Assembly: GCA_947586055.1 (NCBI GenBank)
Contig: CANPXL010000007.1
Span: 1 to 64,000 of the forward strand
Reading direction: 5' to 3'
Length of the DNA stretch: 64,000 nt
DNA from: an uncultured Acetatifactor sp.
GTDB lineage: Bacteria > Bacillota > Clostridia > Lachnospirales > Lachnospiraceae
The number at the start of each line of letters is the position of its first letter. The first letter of the stretch is position 1. The notes beneath the pieces are model-generated. The model was not told where the DNA came from and searched no databases. It saw only the letters and a program-made list of their open reading frames with translations. The translations under genes were made by a program, and so were the position numbers. This document shows positions 20,201 to 29,106 of this stretch, in pieces.

Positions 20201-20922
20201 AGACGACCGTTTCGGAGCTGAAGATCGCGGCCATGGCGGACAGGGACGAGGAAGCCTATCACACCTTTGAAGAGAAAGAACTTCAGCCTTACATACCGGC
20301 TTTTCGGAGAGGTGAAGAAAAGATAAACGGCACCGTCCGCGGCAACGCCTATCACAGAGTCATGGAGCTTCTGGATCTGGACCGGCTGCTGGGAGCCGCC
20401 GGTGTCGGGGAAACGCAAGACCCTGAAAACGGAAGCTTTTCGCGGGATGCGGACGCCCGGACGGCACGGCAAAAGCTGAAAAACGAGCTGAAAAAAAGTC
20501 TGGAGGAACTGACAGCCTGCGGGCGTTTGTCGAAGGAATACAGGGAAGCGGTGCAGGATGGACGAATCCTGAATTTTCTGGCCAGCCCGCTTGCCCGGCG
20601 GATGTGCCGGGCTCAGAGACAGGGAAAACTGTACAGGGAACAGCCCTTTGTTCTCGGCATCGAAGCCGGACGGCTGAACAGAGAGCTGCCCGGCGGGGAG
20701 ACCGTGCTGATTCAGGGCATTATAGACGTGTTCTTTGCGGAGGAAGACGGTCTTGTGCTGCTGGACTATAAAACGGACGTCGTAAACGCCGTGGATGAAC
20801 TCTGGAACCGATATGAGACACAGATGGACTATTACGAGGAAGCCCTTGTGAGACTTATGGGCATGCCGGTAAAGGAGCGCATCCTCTACTCCTTTCATCT
20901 GGAACAGGCGGGCTCAGGGTAA
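17239..20922 (+). CDS. addA: Helicase-exonuclease AddAB, AddA subunit (UvrD-like helicase/nuclease)
   Basis: [75 protein letters not shown]; nuclease 'LLDYKTDVV'. Confidence 0.97.
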   Translation: [1227 protein letters not shown]

Positions 20923-23246
20923 ATCCGGGGAGGAAGTTTCTTCTCCACTTCTCTGGTGCGGAGGTGTTTTACATGGTAAAGCTGTTCGTCGGCTGTGGAA
21001 AGCGCTTCCGCAAGGGACAGGCTGCCGGCGGAATCCACCAGACAGCAGCCGGCGGAAACGGTTATGTTATAGCTTTTGGAACTGGTTCTGTTAAACGAAT
21101 CAAAAGCGCCATAGATGTGATTCAGAAGATCCCTGCCGTCGTCTTCGCCCTCATACGTCACTGCACAGGCAAATTCGTCTCCGCCGATTCTGCCTGCGAT
21201 GCCGTCCATGTCTTTCATGATGCCGGAAAGGATCCCGGCGATCAGGTGCAGGGAGAAATCCCCTTCTTCATGGCCGTAACGGTCGTTGATGATCTTCAGG
21301 TTGTTCATATCCACATAGACCACCAGCGTCTCCCGGCCGGCGCTCCTGTTGAGCGAAAGCAGATGTTCCGCGCTGTCTTCAAATCCACGTCTGTTGAGGA
21401 TGCCGGTGAGCCCGTCGGATTTCGACAGAGCGTCCAGAACAATGTTGTTTTCCCGCAGCGTGACGAGGTTGTCCTCCAGCTGCTGCTGGATCTGTTCATT
21501 GTTCAGGAGCAGATAGATCATCTTTGCAGCGGAAGCCATCTGGTTTACCATAAATTCGCCGTCTTCATAAATGGAATCCGCAAGATCACAGAGCAGAAGA
21601 CCATAGAGCATCTCGCTGGAAAACAGCGGAAGCAGCACCAGACGGTAACGTTTGTCCGGGTCCATAAAATCATTGCGGTACAGATCCTTCACGGAAACGG
21701 ACTGTTTCAGGGACGGAACCATGGAAACCGCGCCGTCCCGAAAAACTGCCTTCAGACAAAGCCGGTCGGGCGGGACGAACCGCTCCCCGTTCAGATGAAG
21801 GATCGGCTTCTCATAAACATACAGAAAGGCGTTGTTAATGTTCATCCAGTTCAGATGCCAGAGAAGGTGACAGTAGCTCTGGTCGTTTCCCTTTTCAAAT
21901 GTGAGAATGTCATGGACGAACAGACGCATGGAATAGTTCTGAGACTGATGCCGTTCGATCAGCCTGTCCCTTTCCGCGTTCATGGACCGGATGACGGTCC
22001 TGTGCATGGTGAAGAACAGATCCTCCAGTTCCTGTTTCCTATTCGGGTCCGTCTGCCGCCCGGCCAGAAGCCGGTATCCCTGTTCAAAAATCGAAAGAAG
22101 GTTGTCGATATCCGCGTATCTTAAGGCGCCCGCGTCCACAAACGCATTCAGATGATTCAGGATCGCGCCGTCGGAACCAGCGGAGGAATCCGAGCCGGAA
22201 AACCGCTGCAGGATGCTGTCCAGAAGCGCGCTGCCAGCCGCCTTTACGGGGGCCATTTCGTTTTGGTAGACGTCGCGGTCATAGCGGTAGAAGATTGCGT
22301 CATAGATCCTGTCCGGCGTCAGGCTTCCGACGGCTTGCGCGCCGCCGTTTTCGGCGGTTTCCGGCACACTGCAGAAGGAGTGGCGCCTGATAAATTTTGT
22401 GGGGAGCAGGATGCTTTCCGCTTCCTTTCCCTCCAAAAGCTGCAGCACGGACAAAAGCGCCTGCTGTCCCAGCGCGGCGGGACTGGCGGAAACGGAGGAC
22501 AGCGGAGGCGTGGCTTTGGTTGCCGCCTTTGAATCGTCAAAGCCCAGAACGGAAATATCCCTTCCAGGCACCTTCCCTTTCTTGTGAAGCGCTTCATAAA
22601 GCCCAAGCACCGTATCGTCGTTGACACAGACCACGGCTTCCAGATCCGGGTTGCGGTCAAGGAAATCTGCGAGCTGTTCTTCGGAGCAGCCGGTCAGTTC
22701 GCCCTGAATGTAAGCTTCCGGAGAAAAGGCGATGCCGTGTTCCTCAAGCACCTGCAGAAACGTCTGTTTTCTCTCGGCGGCGTCAAAATTGTCGTCCGGG
22801 CCGCCGATCATGCCGAAGCGGCGGCATCCCAGAACGCGGATCAGATAGTCCATGCCGTCCCTGATTCCGGCGCCGTTTTCATAGGAGATGTTGGGATATC
22901 CCTCCAGCTTGGAAGCGATCAGGACGGTGGGGATCCCGCGGTAGGTTTCCATCAGCCGGCAAAGCCGATCCCGGGTAGTGAGACAGCCGATGCAGTCTGC
23001 CGCCACCAGAAGAGCGTCCACATTTTCCGGCGCCGCATAGGAAAAAAGAGTGTTGTACTGGTATTCGTACATGATTCCGGGGTTCCCCGTCACATCCCGG
23101 TCCAGATATTTTCCCGGTATGACCACCACGGTCAGGTCCCGCGTCTCGGCGGCCGTCATAACGCCCTGACAGAGCTGCTCTGTAAAATCATCAAGTATTC
23201 CGCTTACCAATACGCCGATAACCGGTTTTCTGGTTTTGTCCGTCAT
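20895..23246 (-). CDS. LacI/PBP1-like ligand-binding domain fused to a GGDEF diguanylate cyclase (no HTH visible)
   Basis: KPVIGVLVSGILDDFTEQLCQGVM...VNDDTVLGLYEALHKKGKVPGRDISVLGFDDS; 'KSDGLTGILNRRGF', 'GRIGGDEFACAV'. Its 3' end overlaps addA by 28 bp. Confidence 0.9.
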   Translation of the reverse strand: MTDKTRKPVIGVLVSGILDDFTEQLCQGVMTAAETRDLTVVVIPGKYLDRDVTGNPGIMYEYQYNTLFSYAAPENVDALLVAADCIGCLTTRDRLCRLMETYRGIPTVLIASKLEGYPNISYENGAGIRDGMDYLIRVLGCRRFGMIGGPDDNFDAAERKQTFLQVLEEHGIAFSPEAYIQGELTGCSEEQLADFLDRNPDLEAVVCVNDDTVLGLYEALHKKGKVPGRDISVLGFDDSKAATKATPPLSSVSASPAALGQQALLSVLQLLEGKEAESILLPTKFIRRHSFCSVPETAENGGAQAVGSLTPDRIYDAIFYRYDRDVYQNEMAPVKAAGSALLDSILQRFSGSDSSAGSDGAILNHLNAFVDAGALRYADIDNLLSIFEQGYRLLAGRQTDPNRKQELEDLFFTMHRTVIRSMNAERDRLIERHQSQNYSMRLFVHDILTFEKGNDQSYCHLLWHLNWMNINNAFLYVYEKPILHLNGERFVPPDRLCLKAVFRDGAVSMVPSLKQSVSVKDLYRNDFMDPDKRYRLVLLPLFSSEMLYGLLLCDLADSIYEDGEFMVNQMASAAKMIYLLLNNEQIQQQLEDNLVTLRENNIVLDALSKSDGLTGILNRRGFEDSAEHLLSLNRSAGRETLVVYVDMNNLKIINDRYGHEEGDFSLHLIAGILSGIMKDMDGIAGRIGGDEFACAVTYEGEDDGRDLLNHIYGAFDSFNRTSSKSYNITVSAGCCLVDSAGSLSLAEALSTADEQLYHVKHLRTREVEKKLPPRIYPEPACSR

Positions 23247-23435
23247 GGGAACCTCCTTTGGAAAAGTCTGTGAGATCGTTCGGTCATAGGGTCATACGAA
23301 TCCGCACTTTCTTTTTATTATTATTATAATAGATTCGGAAGAAAAAAGAAAGGGGGAGAAGAAAGAATCTTGTGGCGCACGCGGAAATTTGATTGTATAA
23401 TGGACACATCTTAATTTTAGAAGGAGGAACCTGAT

Positions 23436-24566
23436 ATGGTAAAAATGACTCCGCCCATGGGATGGAATTCCTGGAATACGTTCGGCCCGGATATCAATGA
23501 GCAGCTGATCTTTGAGATGGCCGACATTATGGTGGAAAAAGGGTTTTTGGCAAAGGGATATGAGTACCTTGTCATAGACGACTGCTGGTCCCTGAAGGAG
23601 AGGGACGCCGGAGGGCGTCTTGTGGCGGACCCGGAAAAGTTTCCCCACGGCATGAAGGCGGTGGCGGATTATGTGCACTCCAAAGGATTGAAATTCGGCA
23701 TGTACTCCTGCGCCGGAAATCTTACCTGCGCCGGTTATCCCGGCAGTTTTGAGCATGAGTTCATCGACGCGGCGACCTTTGCGGAATGGGGCGTGGATTT
23801 CCTGAAATACGATTACTGCTACCACAGCCCCATCATACACGGGAAATACCTCTACAAACGGATGGGCCTGGCGCTGGAAAACTGCGGAAGGGACATTCTG
23901 TTCAGCGCCTGCTCCTGGGGGGCGGATGAGACTCACGAATGGATCAAGACCACGGGCGCTTCTATGTGGAGATCCACGGGGGATATCTTCGATACCTGGG
24001 AATCCATCAAGAGTCTGGCAAAGCAGCAGGAAAAGCTGCATCCGTACAACGGCGCGGGGTGCTTTAACGATATGGACATGCTGGTGGTTGGAATGTACGG
24101 CAAGGGGAACGTGGGACTTAAGGGCTGTAGTGACGTTCAGTACAAAACGCACTTTTCCCTGTGGGCGTTTCTGGGATCGCCGTTAATGATCGGCTGCGAT
24201 CTGCGGAACATGAGTCAGACCGCTTACGACATCCTTACCAATGAGGAAATGATCCGAATCAATCAGGATCCCGCCTGCCGTCAGCCCGATAAGCTGATCG
24301 GAATCTGGAACGGCGATGACATTCTGATTTATGAAAAGCATCTGGCAGGCGGAGATATCGCGCTGGGACTGTTTAACCTGAGAGAGGAAAGGGCCGGCGT
24401 AAAAGTGAATCTGGACGAAATGGGGCTTCCGGCCAGCACGGGAAAGACGCTGGAGATGACCGAAGTCTGGACGGGCGAAAAGTATGTGGTGAAGAACGCC
24501 AATATCATGATCGATCTGGATGCGTATGACTGCGCCGTGTACCGTGCAAAGGTGGTCGATCTGTAA
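23436..24566 (+). CDS. Alpha-galactosidase, GH27 family
   Basis: MTPPMGWNSWNTFGPDINEQLIFEMADIMVEKGFLAKGYEYLVIDDCWS...KFGMYSCAG...FLKYDYCY...RSTGDI; SD AAGGAGG. Confidence 0.95.
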   Translation: MVKMTPPMGWNSWNTFGPDINEQLIFEMADIMVEKGFLAKGYEYLVIDDCWSLKERDAGGRLVADPEKFPHGMKAVADYVHSKGLKFGMYSCAGNLTCAGYPGSFEHEFIDAATFAEWGVDFLKYDYCYHSPIIHGKYLYKRMGLALENCGRDILFSACSWGADETHEWIKTTGASMWRSTGDIFDTWESIKSLAKQQEKLHPYNGAGCFNDMDMLVVGMYGKGNVGLKGCSDVQYKTHFSLWAFLGSPLMIGCDLRNMSQTAYDILTNEEMIRINQDPACRQPDKLIGIWNGDDILIYEKHLAGGDIALGLFNLREERAGVKVNLDEMGLPASTGKTLEMTEVWTGEKYVVKNANIMIDLDAYDCAVYRAKVVDL

Positions 24567-24808
24567 TGAGCGAGTGCATGCGGTGCGGAAAGGAACTGAC
24601 GTACAATGAGATCGGCGCCCACAAAAAGTTTATTCACAGAGGAAGCACGAGTTTTCTCTGTAAAACCTGCCTTGCCCGGACGCTGGGCGTGACCGTGGGG
24701 GATATCGACGAAAAGATCGAACAGTTCATCCGGCAGGGGTGTACGCTGTTTACGGCGCAGCGGCGGGACGACAACGGGCGGATATCGGACGTCCGCCCGA
24801 AACGGTGA
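24566..24808 (+). CDS. Small zinc-ribbon-like conserved protein
   Basis: CMRCGKEL...FLCKTCLA cysteine pairs; start overlaps the GH27 stop (TAATG). Confidence 0.7.
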   Translation: MSECMRCGKELTYNEIGAHKKFIHRGSTSFLCKTCLARTLGVTVGDIDEKIEQFIRQGCTLFTAQRRDDNGRISDVRPKR

Positions 24809-24827
24809 TAACGGCAGAATGCAGAGA

Positions 24828-24855
24828 GGATACGGAAAGGATACGGAAAGGATAC
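24828..24855 (+). repeat. Short tandem repeat, 11-bp unit GGATACGGAAA (about 2.5 copies)
   Basis: GGATACGGAAA-GGATACGGAAA-GGATAC read directly. Confidence 0.8.
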
Positions 24856-24910
24856 ACAGGCGCAGGATAATCAGACAGATGGCCGGGCTTCGGACACGGG
24901 AATTTAAATA

Positions 24911-24939
24911 TTGACAAACCGGGGGAGGAAGCGTATTTT
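24911..24939 (+). promoter_or_regulatory. Sigma-A promoter for the transglutaminase-like gene
   Basis: TTGACA, 17 bp, TATTTT. Confidence 0.6.
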
Positions 24940-24962
24940 AGTCTTGTACTGAGGGTAGAATC

Positions 24963-26570
24963 ATGCAGAAAAACAATAGGAAAAAGAGAAACATTGCGAT
25001 CGCCGCAGTTGTATTTTCCGTGGGGCTGGCCTTTGCCGGCTGGTTCTATGTTGACAGTCTTGCCTATCGGGTATGCCGTGTGGAAGCGGGCGGGAACGTA
25101 ACGCCGTCTGATTTTCTGAAAAAGCCGGACCCTTCGGCGGTTTTTGTGGAGGATACCTGGTTTGACGCTTCTGTTCCCGGAGAGTATCAGGTCAAGGTAA
25201 AAAGCGGGTGGTTTGTCCATCGCTGCCGCCTGATCGTGGCGGATACGGTGCCGCCCTCCGCCGTCTCTGTTCCCGGAAAGATCATGCTGGGAGAGACCTG
25301 CGAGCCGTCCGATCTGATTTCGGAGCTGTCGGACGCCACGACAGTGACCTGCGAGTGGAAGACGGCGCCGGATTTTGAACGTCCGGGCTCCCAGACGGTG
25401 ACCGTGGCGCTGACGGATCTGGGAGGAAACGTTACGGAGCTGAGCTCGGAGCTGTTCATCTCCCGGGTGGTGGAAGAGATAGTTATAGAAGCGGGAGAAG
25501 AGATCCCCGCCGCGTCCGACTTTGTGCTGACGAATGAGGAAGCGTCTTTTGAGACGGATGTACGGGATCTGGATGTTACGCAGGTGGGAGAATACGCTGT
25601 CCGTCTGAAGGTTGCGGGAGTATCCTGCGATTCGCTGTTAAAGGTGGAAGACACCGTGCCGCCTCAGCTTACGGTGCACGACATGGAAGGGTTTTGCCTG
25701 ACGCCCCGGAGCGCAATGGAGTTTGTGGACAGTGTGGAAGATGTGACGTCCGTTACGGTTGTCTACGATCAGGAGCCGGACTGGACTCTGGAGGGACGGC
25801 AGGAGGTGCGGCTTTTGGCCTGCGATGCCGGCGGAAACCGGACGGTGAAAACGGCGATACTGACGCTGCAGGCGGATACGGAAGCGCCGGTCATAGGAGG
25901 CGCCGCCGACAGGAAGATCTATCTGGGCGACAGTGTTTCTTACCGGAAAAACATTACCGTGACGGACAACAGCCAGACGGAGCCTGCGCTCACGGTGGAC
26001 GCGTCCGGGGTAAACCTGCAGGAGCCGGGAGTATACCCGGTGGTCTATACCGCGACGGACAGCGCGGGCAACACATCCAGCGTCACGGTTCATTTTACGG
26101 TGGCGGCCAGAGAATATTCTCAGGAAGAGGTGGATGCGCTGGCCGATGAAGTCCTGTCGGAGATCATTACGGAAGAGATGACCCTGAGGGAGAAGGCGGA
26201 AGCCATTTTTGAGTGGGTCACCACGCATGTGGCGTATATCAGCCATTCCGATGGGGATGACTGGGTCAAATCCGCCTATGAAGGGCTTGCGCTGCGAAAG
26301 GGCGACTGCAGGGTGTATGCCTTTACCTCCAAGGAACTGCTGACCAGAGCGGGCATCCCCAATATGGATATTCAGAAGATACCTGCAAAGACCATGCATT
26401 TCTGGAACCTTGTGGATGTGGGAGACGGATGGCTGCACTTTGATACCTGCCCGAGAGCGGGCGGCCCCAGGGGGTTCTTCCTGTGGACAGACGCGGAGCT
26501 GAAGGAGTATTCCGACGCTCATCACGGTTCCCATAATTATGACCGCGACGCCTATCCGCAGATCAACTGA
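24963..26570 (+). CDS. Membrane-anchored Ig-like repeat protein with C-terminal transglutaminase-like domain
   Basis: N-terminal TM; repeated 'DTVPP...DLGGNVTELS', 'DTEAPVI...DSAGNTSSVTVHFTV'; transglutaminase core 'KGDCRVYAFTSKELL...MHFWNLVDVGDGWLHFDTCP' (C-H-D). Confidence 0.88.
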   Translation: MQKNNRKKRNIAIAAVVFSVGLAFAGWFYVDSLAYRVCRVEAGGNVTPSDFLKKPDPSAVFVEDTWFDASVPGEYQVKVKSGWFVHRCRLIVADTVPPSAVSVPGKIMLGETCEPSDLISELSDATTVTCEWKTAPDFERPGSQTVTVALTDLGGNVTELSSELFISRVVEEIVIEAGEEIPAASDFVLTNEEASFETDVRDLDVTQVGEYAVRLKVAGVSCDSLLKVEDTVPPQLTVHDMEGFCLTPRSAMEFVDSVEDVTSVTVVYDQEPDWTLEGRQEVRLLACDAGGNRTVKTAILTLQADTEAPVIGGAADRKIYLGDSVSYRKNITVTDNSQTEPALTVDASGVNLQEPGVYPVVYTATDSAGNTSSVTVHFTVAAREYSQEEVDALADEVLSEIITEEMTLREKAEAIFEWVTTHVAYISHSDGDDWVKSAYEGLALRKGDCRVYAFTSKELLTRAGIPNMDIQKIPAKTMHFWNLVDVGDGWLHFDTCPRAGGPRGFFLWTDAELKEYSDAHHGSHNYDRDAYPQIN

Positions 26571-26611
26571 CAGATCAGACTTGGCGCCATGGGCGCGGAA
26601 CGGAGTGCAAT

Positions 26612-27328
26612 GTGAAAAAGCTGGGCGTGATCGGCGGTCTCGGTCCCATGGCCACGGCGTATTTTCTGCAGCTGCTGGTTCAGATGAGCGACGCAAAGAC
26701 GGATCAGGAACATATAGAGGTACTGCTGCACAGCATGCCCCAGATACCGGACAGGACGGGATATATACTGGACAGAAGCCGGGAGAACCCGCTGCCGGCC
26801 ATGATCGGAGTGGGGCAGGGACTGGCCGCGCAGGGAGCGGAGGTCATTGCGATTCCCTGTATCACGGCGCATTACTTTGAACGGCAGCTGGAGGAAGGGA
26901 TCGGAATCCCGCTTTTAAACGCCATCGAGGAAACGGTGCGTTTTCTGAAAAATGCGGGGACGGTGCGCGTGGGATTGATGGCTACGGACGGAACGGTACA
27001 AAGCCGGCTGTTTCAGGACGCTTTAGGGAAGGCGGGCATAAGCTGTGTGCTGCCGGCGCAGGAGGGACAGCGGCAGGTCATGCATCTGATCTATGACGAT
27101 GTGAAGGCCGGGAAACCCGCGGAAATGTCCCTGTTTCAGGATACGGCCCGGGGGTTGTTCCGGGAGGGAGCCCAGGTGATCCTGCTGGGATGCACCGAGC
27201 TTTCTCTGATCAAGCGGGACTGTCGGCTGGATCCGGGTTTTCTGGACGTGATGGAAGTGCTTTCCAGAAAAGCGGTGCTTACCTGCGGCCGGCTGAAAAA
27301 AGAATACGATCAATTGATAACGGAGTAG
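26612..27328 (+). CDS. Aspartate/glutamate racemase family protein
   Basis: GTG start; VKKLGVIGGLGPMATAYFLQLLVQ...VIAIPCITAHYF...VILLGCTELSLI (both catalytic-Cys motifs). Confidence 0.88.
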   Translation: MKKLGVIGGLGPMATAYFLQLLVQMSDAKTDQEHIEVLLHSMPQIPDRTGYILDRSRENPLPAMIGVGQGLAAQGAEVIAIPCITAHYFERQLEEGIGIPLLNAIEETVRFLKNAGTVRVGLMATDGTVQSRLFQDALGKAGISCVLPAQEGQRQVMHLIYDDVKAGKPAEMSLFQDTARGLFREGAQVILLGCTELSLIKRDCRLDPGFLDVMEVLSRKAVLTCGRLKKEYDQLITE

Positions 27329-27332
27329 CGAC

Positions 27333-28841
27333 ATGCAGAACAATGTGCTGGATTACCTGAATAACATCGTCCGTGTAAAACCGGACAAGACGGCCTTCGC
27401 GGACGTAAGGCGCGAGATGACTTTTTCCGAGGTTTACGAACAGAGCAGGGCCGTGGCGACTTTTCTTTACAGAAAAGGGATTGAAAAGCAGCCGGTGGTG
27501 GTATTTATGAGAAAATCCCCGGAGGAGATTACGACTTTCTTTGGCGTGATAGCGGCCGGGGATTTCTATGTTCCCATCGACGAGGAGATGCCCTCCGTGC
27601 GAATCGGGCTGATCCTGGAGAACGTGAAGGCCGGGATGCTGATCTGCGACGCTTCCACCTATCAGGCGGCAGGGAAGCTGCCGTTTCACGGAGAGATCGT
27701 GTGCTATGAAGACATCTGCGGCACGGACGTGGAGGAAGAGGCGCTGCGGAAGATTTACGACAGAGCCATTGACACGGATCCCATTTATATTGTGTTTACC
27801 TCCGGTTCCACCGGCGTTCCCAAAGGGGTGGCCGCCTGCCACCGCTCCGTGATCGACTATATCGAGCAGCTCTCCGAGGTGCTGGAGTTTGACGAAGACA
27901 CCGTGTTCGGCAGCCAGACGCCCCTGTATTTTGACGCCTGTCTGAAGGAACTGTATCCCACTCTGAAGTTCGGGGCCACTACCTGGCTGATCCCCCGGGA
28001 GCTGTTCTCCCTGCCGGTAAAGCTGGTAGAGTTTCTCAACGAGCATAAGGTCAACACGATCTGCTGGGTGGTGTCGGCGCTGACCATGGTTTCCGCGTTT
28101 GATACCTTTCGGACCGTCACGCCAAAATACCTTCGCAATATCGCGTTCGGAAGCGAGGTGTTTCCCATAAAGCAGTTCAGGAGATGGCGGGAGGCGCTTC
28201 CCGACGCCAGGTTCACCAACCTCTACGGGCCCACGGAGGGCACGGGGATGTGCTGCTATTATAAGGTGGAACGGGAACTTCAGGACGGGGAGGTTATCCC
28301 CATCGGAAGACCCTTTCGGAATACGGAGATTCTGCTTTTGAACGAGCGGGACGAGCGGGCCGGGGAAGGCGAAGAGGGAGAGATCTGTATCCGGGGCACT
28401 TCTCTGACGCTGGGCTATTACAACGACTTTGAGCGGACGAGAGAAGCCTTTGTACAGAATCCGCTGAATACGGCGTATCCCGAGCTGATCTACCGGACGG
28501 GGGACATCGGCCGGTTCAATGAGCGGGGGGAGCTTGTGTTCGTATCCCGGAAGGATTATCAGATCAAGCACATGGGCCATCGCATCGAACTGGGAGAGAT
28601 CGAGGCTAACGTAAACATGCTGGAGCCCGTGAAGATCGCAGGCTGCGTTTATGACGATACCAGGGGAAGGATACTGCTGTACTATGTGGGGGAGCTTTCC
28701 GAGAAGGAACTGGCGGAAGCCCTTAAGGACAAGCTGCCGCGCTATATGATCCCAAACCGCATCGTGCGGCTGGAAAAGATGCCCTTTACGGCAAACGGCA
28801 AGATCGACAGGGTGGCGCTTCGGGCGGCTGTCGGGAAATGA
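27333..28841 (+). CDS. Amino-acid adenylation enzyme (DltA-like)
   Basis: IVFTSGSTGVPKGVAACHRSVIDYI; NLYGPTEGTGMC; YRTGDIGRFNERGELVFVSRKDYQIKHMGHRIELGEIE; PFTANGKIDR. Confidence 0.92.
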   Translation: MQNNVLDYLNNIVRVKPDKTAFADVRREMTFSEVYEQSRAVATFLYRKGIEKQPVVVFMRKSPEEITTFFGVIAAGDFYVPIDEEMPSVRIGLILENVKAGMLICDASTYQAAGKLPFHGEIVCYEDICGTDVEEEALRKIYDRAIDTDPIYIVFTSGSTGVPKGVAACHRSVIDYIEQLSEVLEFDEDTVFGSQTPLYFDACLKELYPTLKFGATTWLIPRELFSLPVKLVEFLNEHKVNTICWVVSALTMVSAFDTFRTVTPKYLRNIAFGSEVFPIKQFRRWREALPDARFTNLYGPTEGTGMCCYYKVERELQDGEVIPIGRPFRNTEILLLNERDERAGEGEEGEICIRGTSLTLGYYNDFERTREAFVQNPLNTAYPELIYRTGDIGRFNERGELVFVSRKDYQIKHMGHRIELGEIEANVNMLEPVKIAGCVYDDTRGRILLYYVGELSEKELAEALKDKLPRYMIPNRIVRLEKMPFTANGKIDRVALRAAVGK

Positions 28842-28859
28842 GAAAGGCGGGAAACGGAG

Positions 28860-29102
28860 ATGGAAACTGAAATGGAAGAATTGCTGGAGATTTTGGAGGA
28901 TCTGCATCCGGAGGTGGATTTTGAGACCTGCGAAAGGCTGATCGACGACAAGATACTGGATTCCTTTGACATTGTGTCCGTCATCGCGGAGATCAACGAA
29001 AGATTTGATGTGGCGATCACGGCGGAAAAGATTACGCCGGAGAATTTCAACTCGGCAAAAGCCCTGTATGCGCTGATCCGGAAGCTGGAAGACGGAGAGT
29101 GA
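28860..29102 (+). CDS. Acyl/aminoacyl carrier protein (DltC-like)
   Basis: 80 aa; phosphopantetheine site 'DDKILDSFDIVSVIAEINERFDVAI'. Confidence 0.9.
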   Translation: METEMEELLEILEDLHPEVDFETCERLIDDKILDSFDIVSVIAEINERFDVAITAEKITPENFNSAKALYALIRKLEDGE

Positions 29103-29106
29103 CCCA

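Noticed and set aside
18961-20898. 645-aa minus-strand ORF opposite addA
   Set aside because: Shadow ORF; no recognisable domain and low-complexity-like composition.
20964-22124. 386-aa + strand ORF opposite the GGDEF gene
   Set aside because: Shadow of the minus-strand LacI-GGDEF gene, which has GGDEF and LacI-like motifs.
23300-23435. Bidirectional promoter/operator in the AT-rich GGDEF-GH27 intergenic region
   Set aside because: A TATAAT exists (23396-23401) and a CTTTCTTTTT/AAAAAGAAAG inverted repeat is visible, but no convincing -35 box or operator could be defined.
24828-24855. 11-bp tandem repeat as a possible CRISPR or iteron
   Set aside because: Only about 2.5 adjacent copies without spacers; simple slippage repeat.
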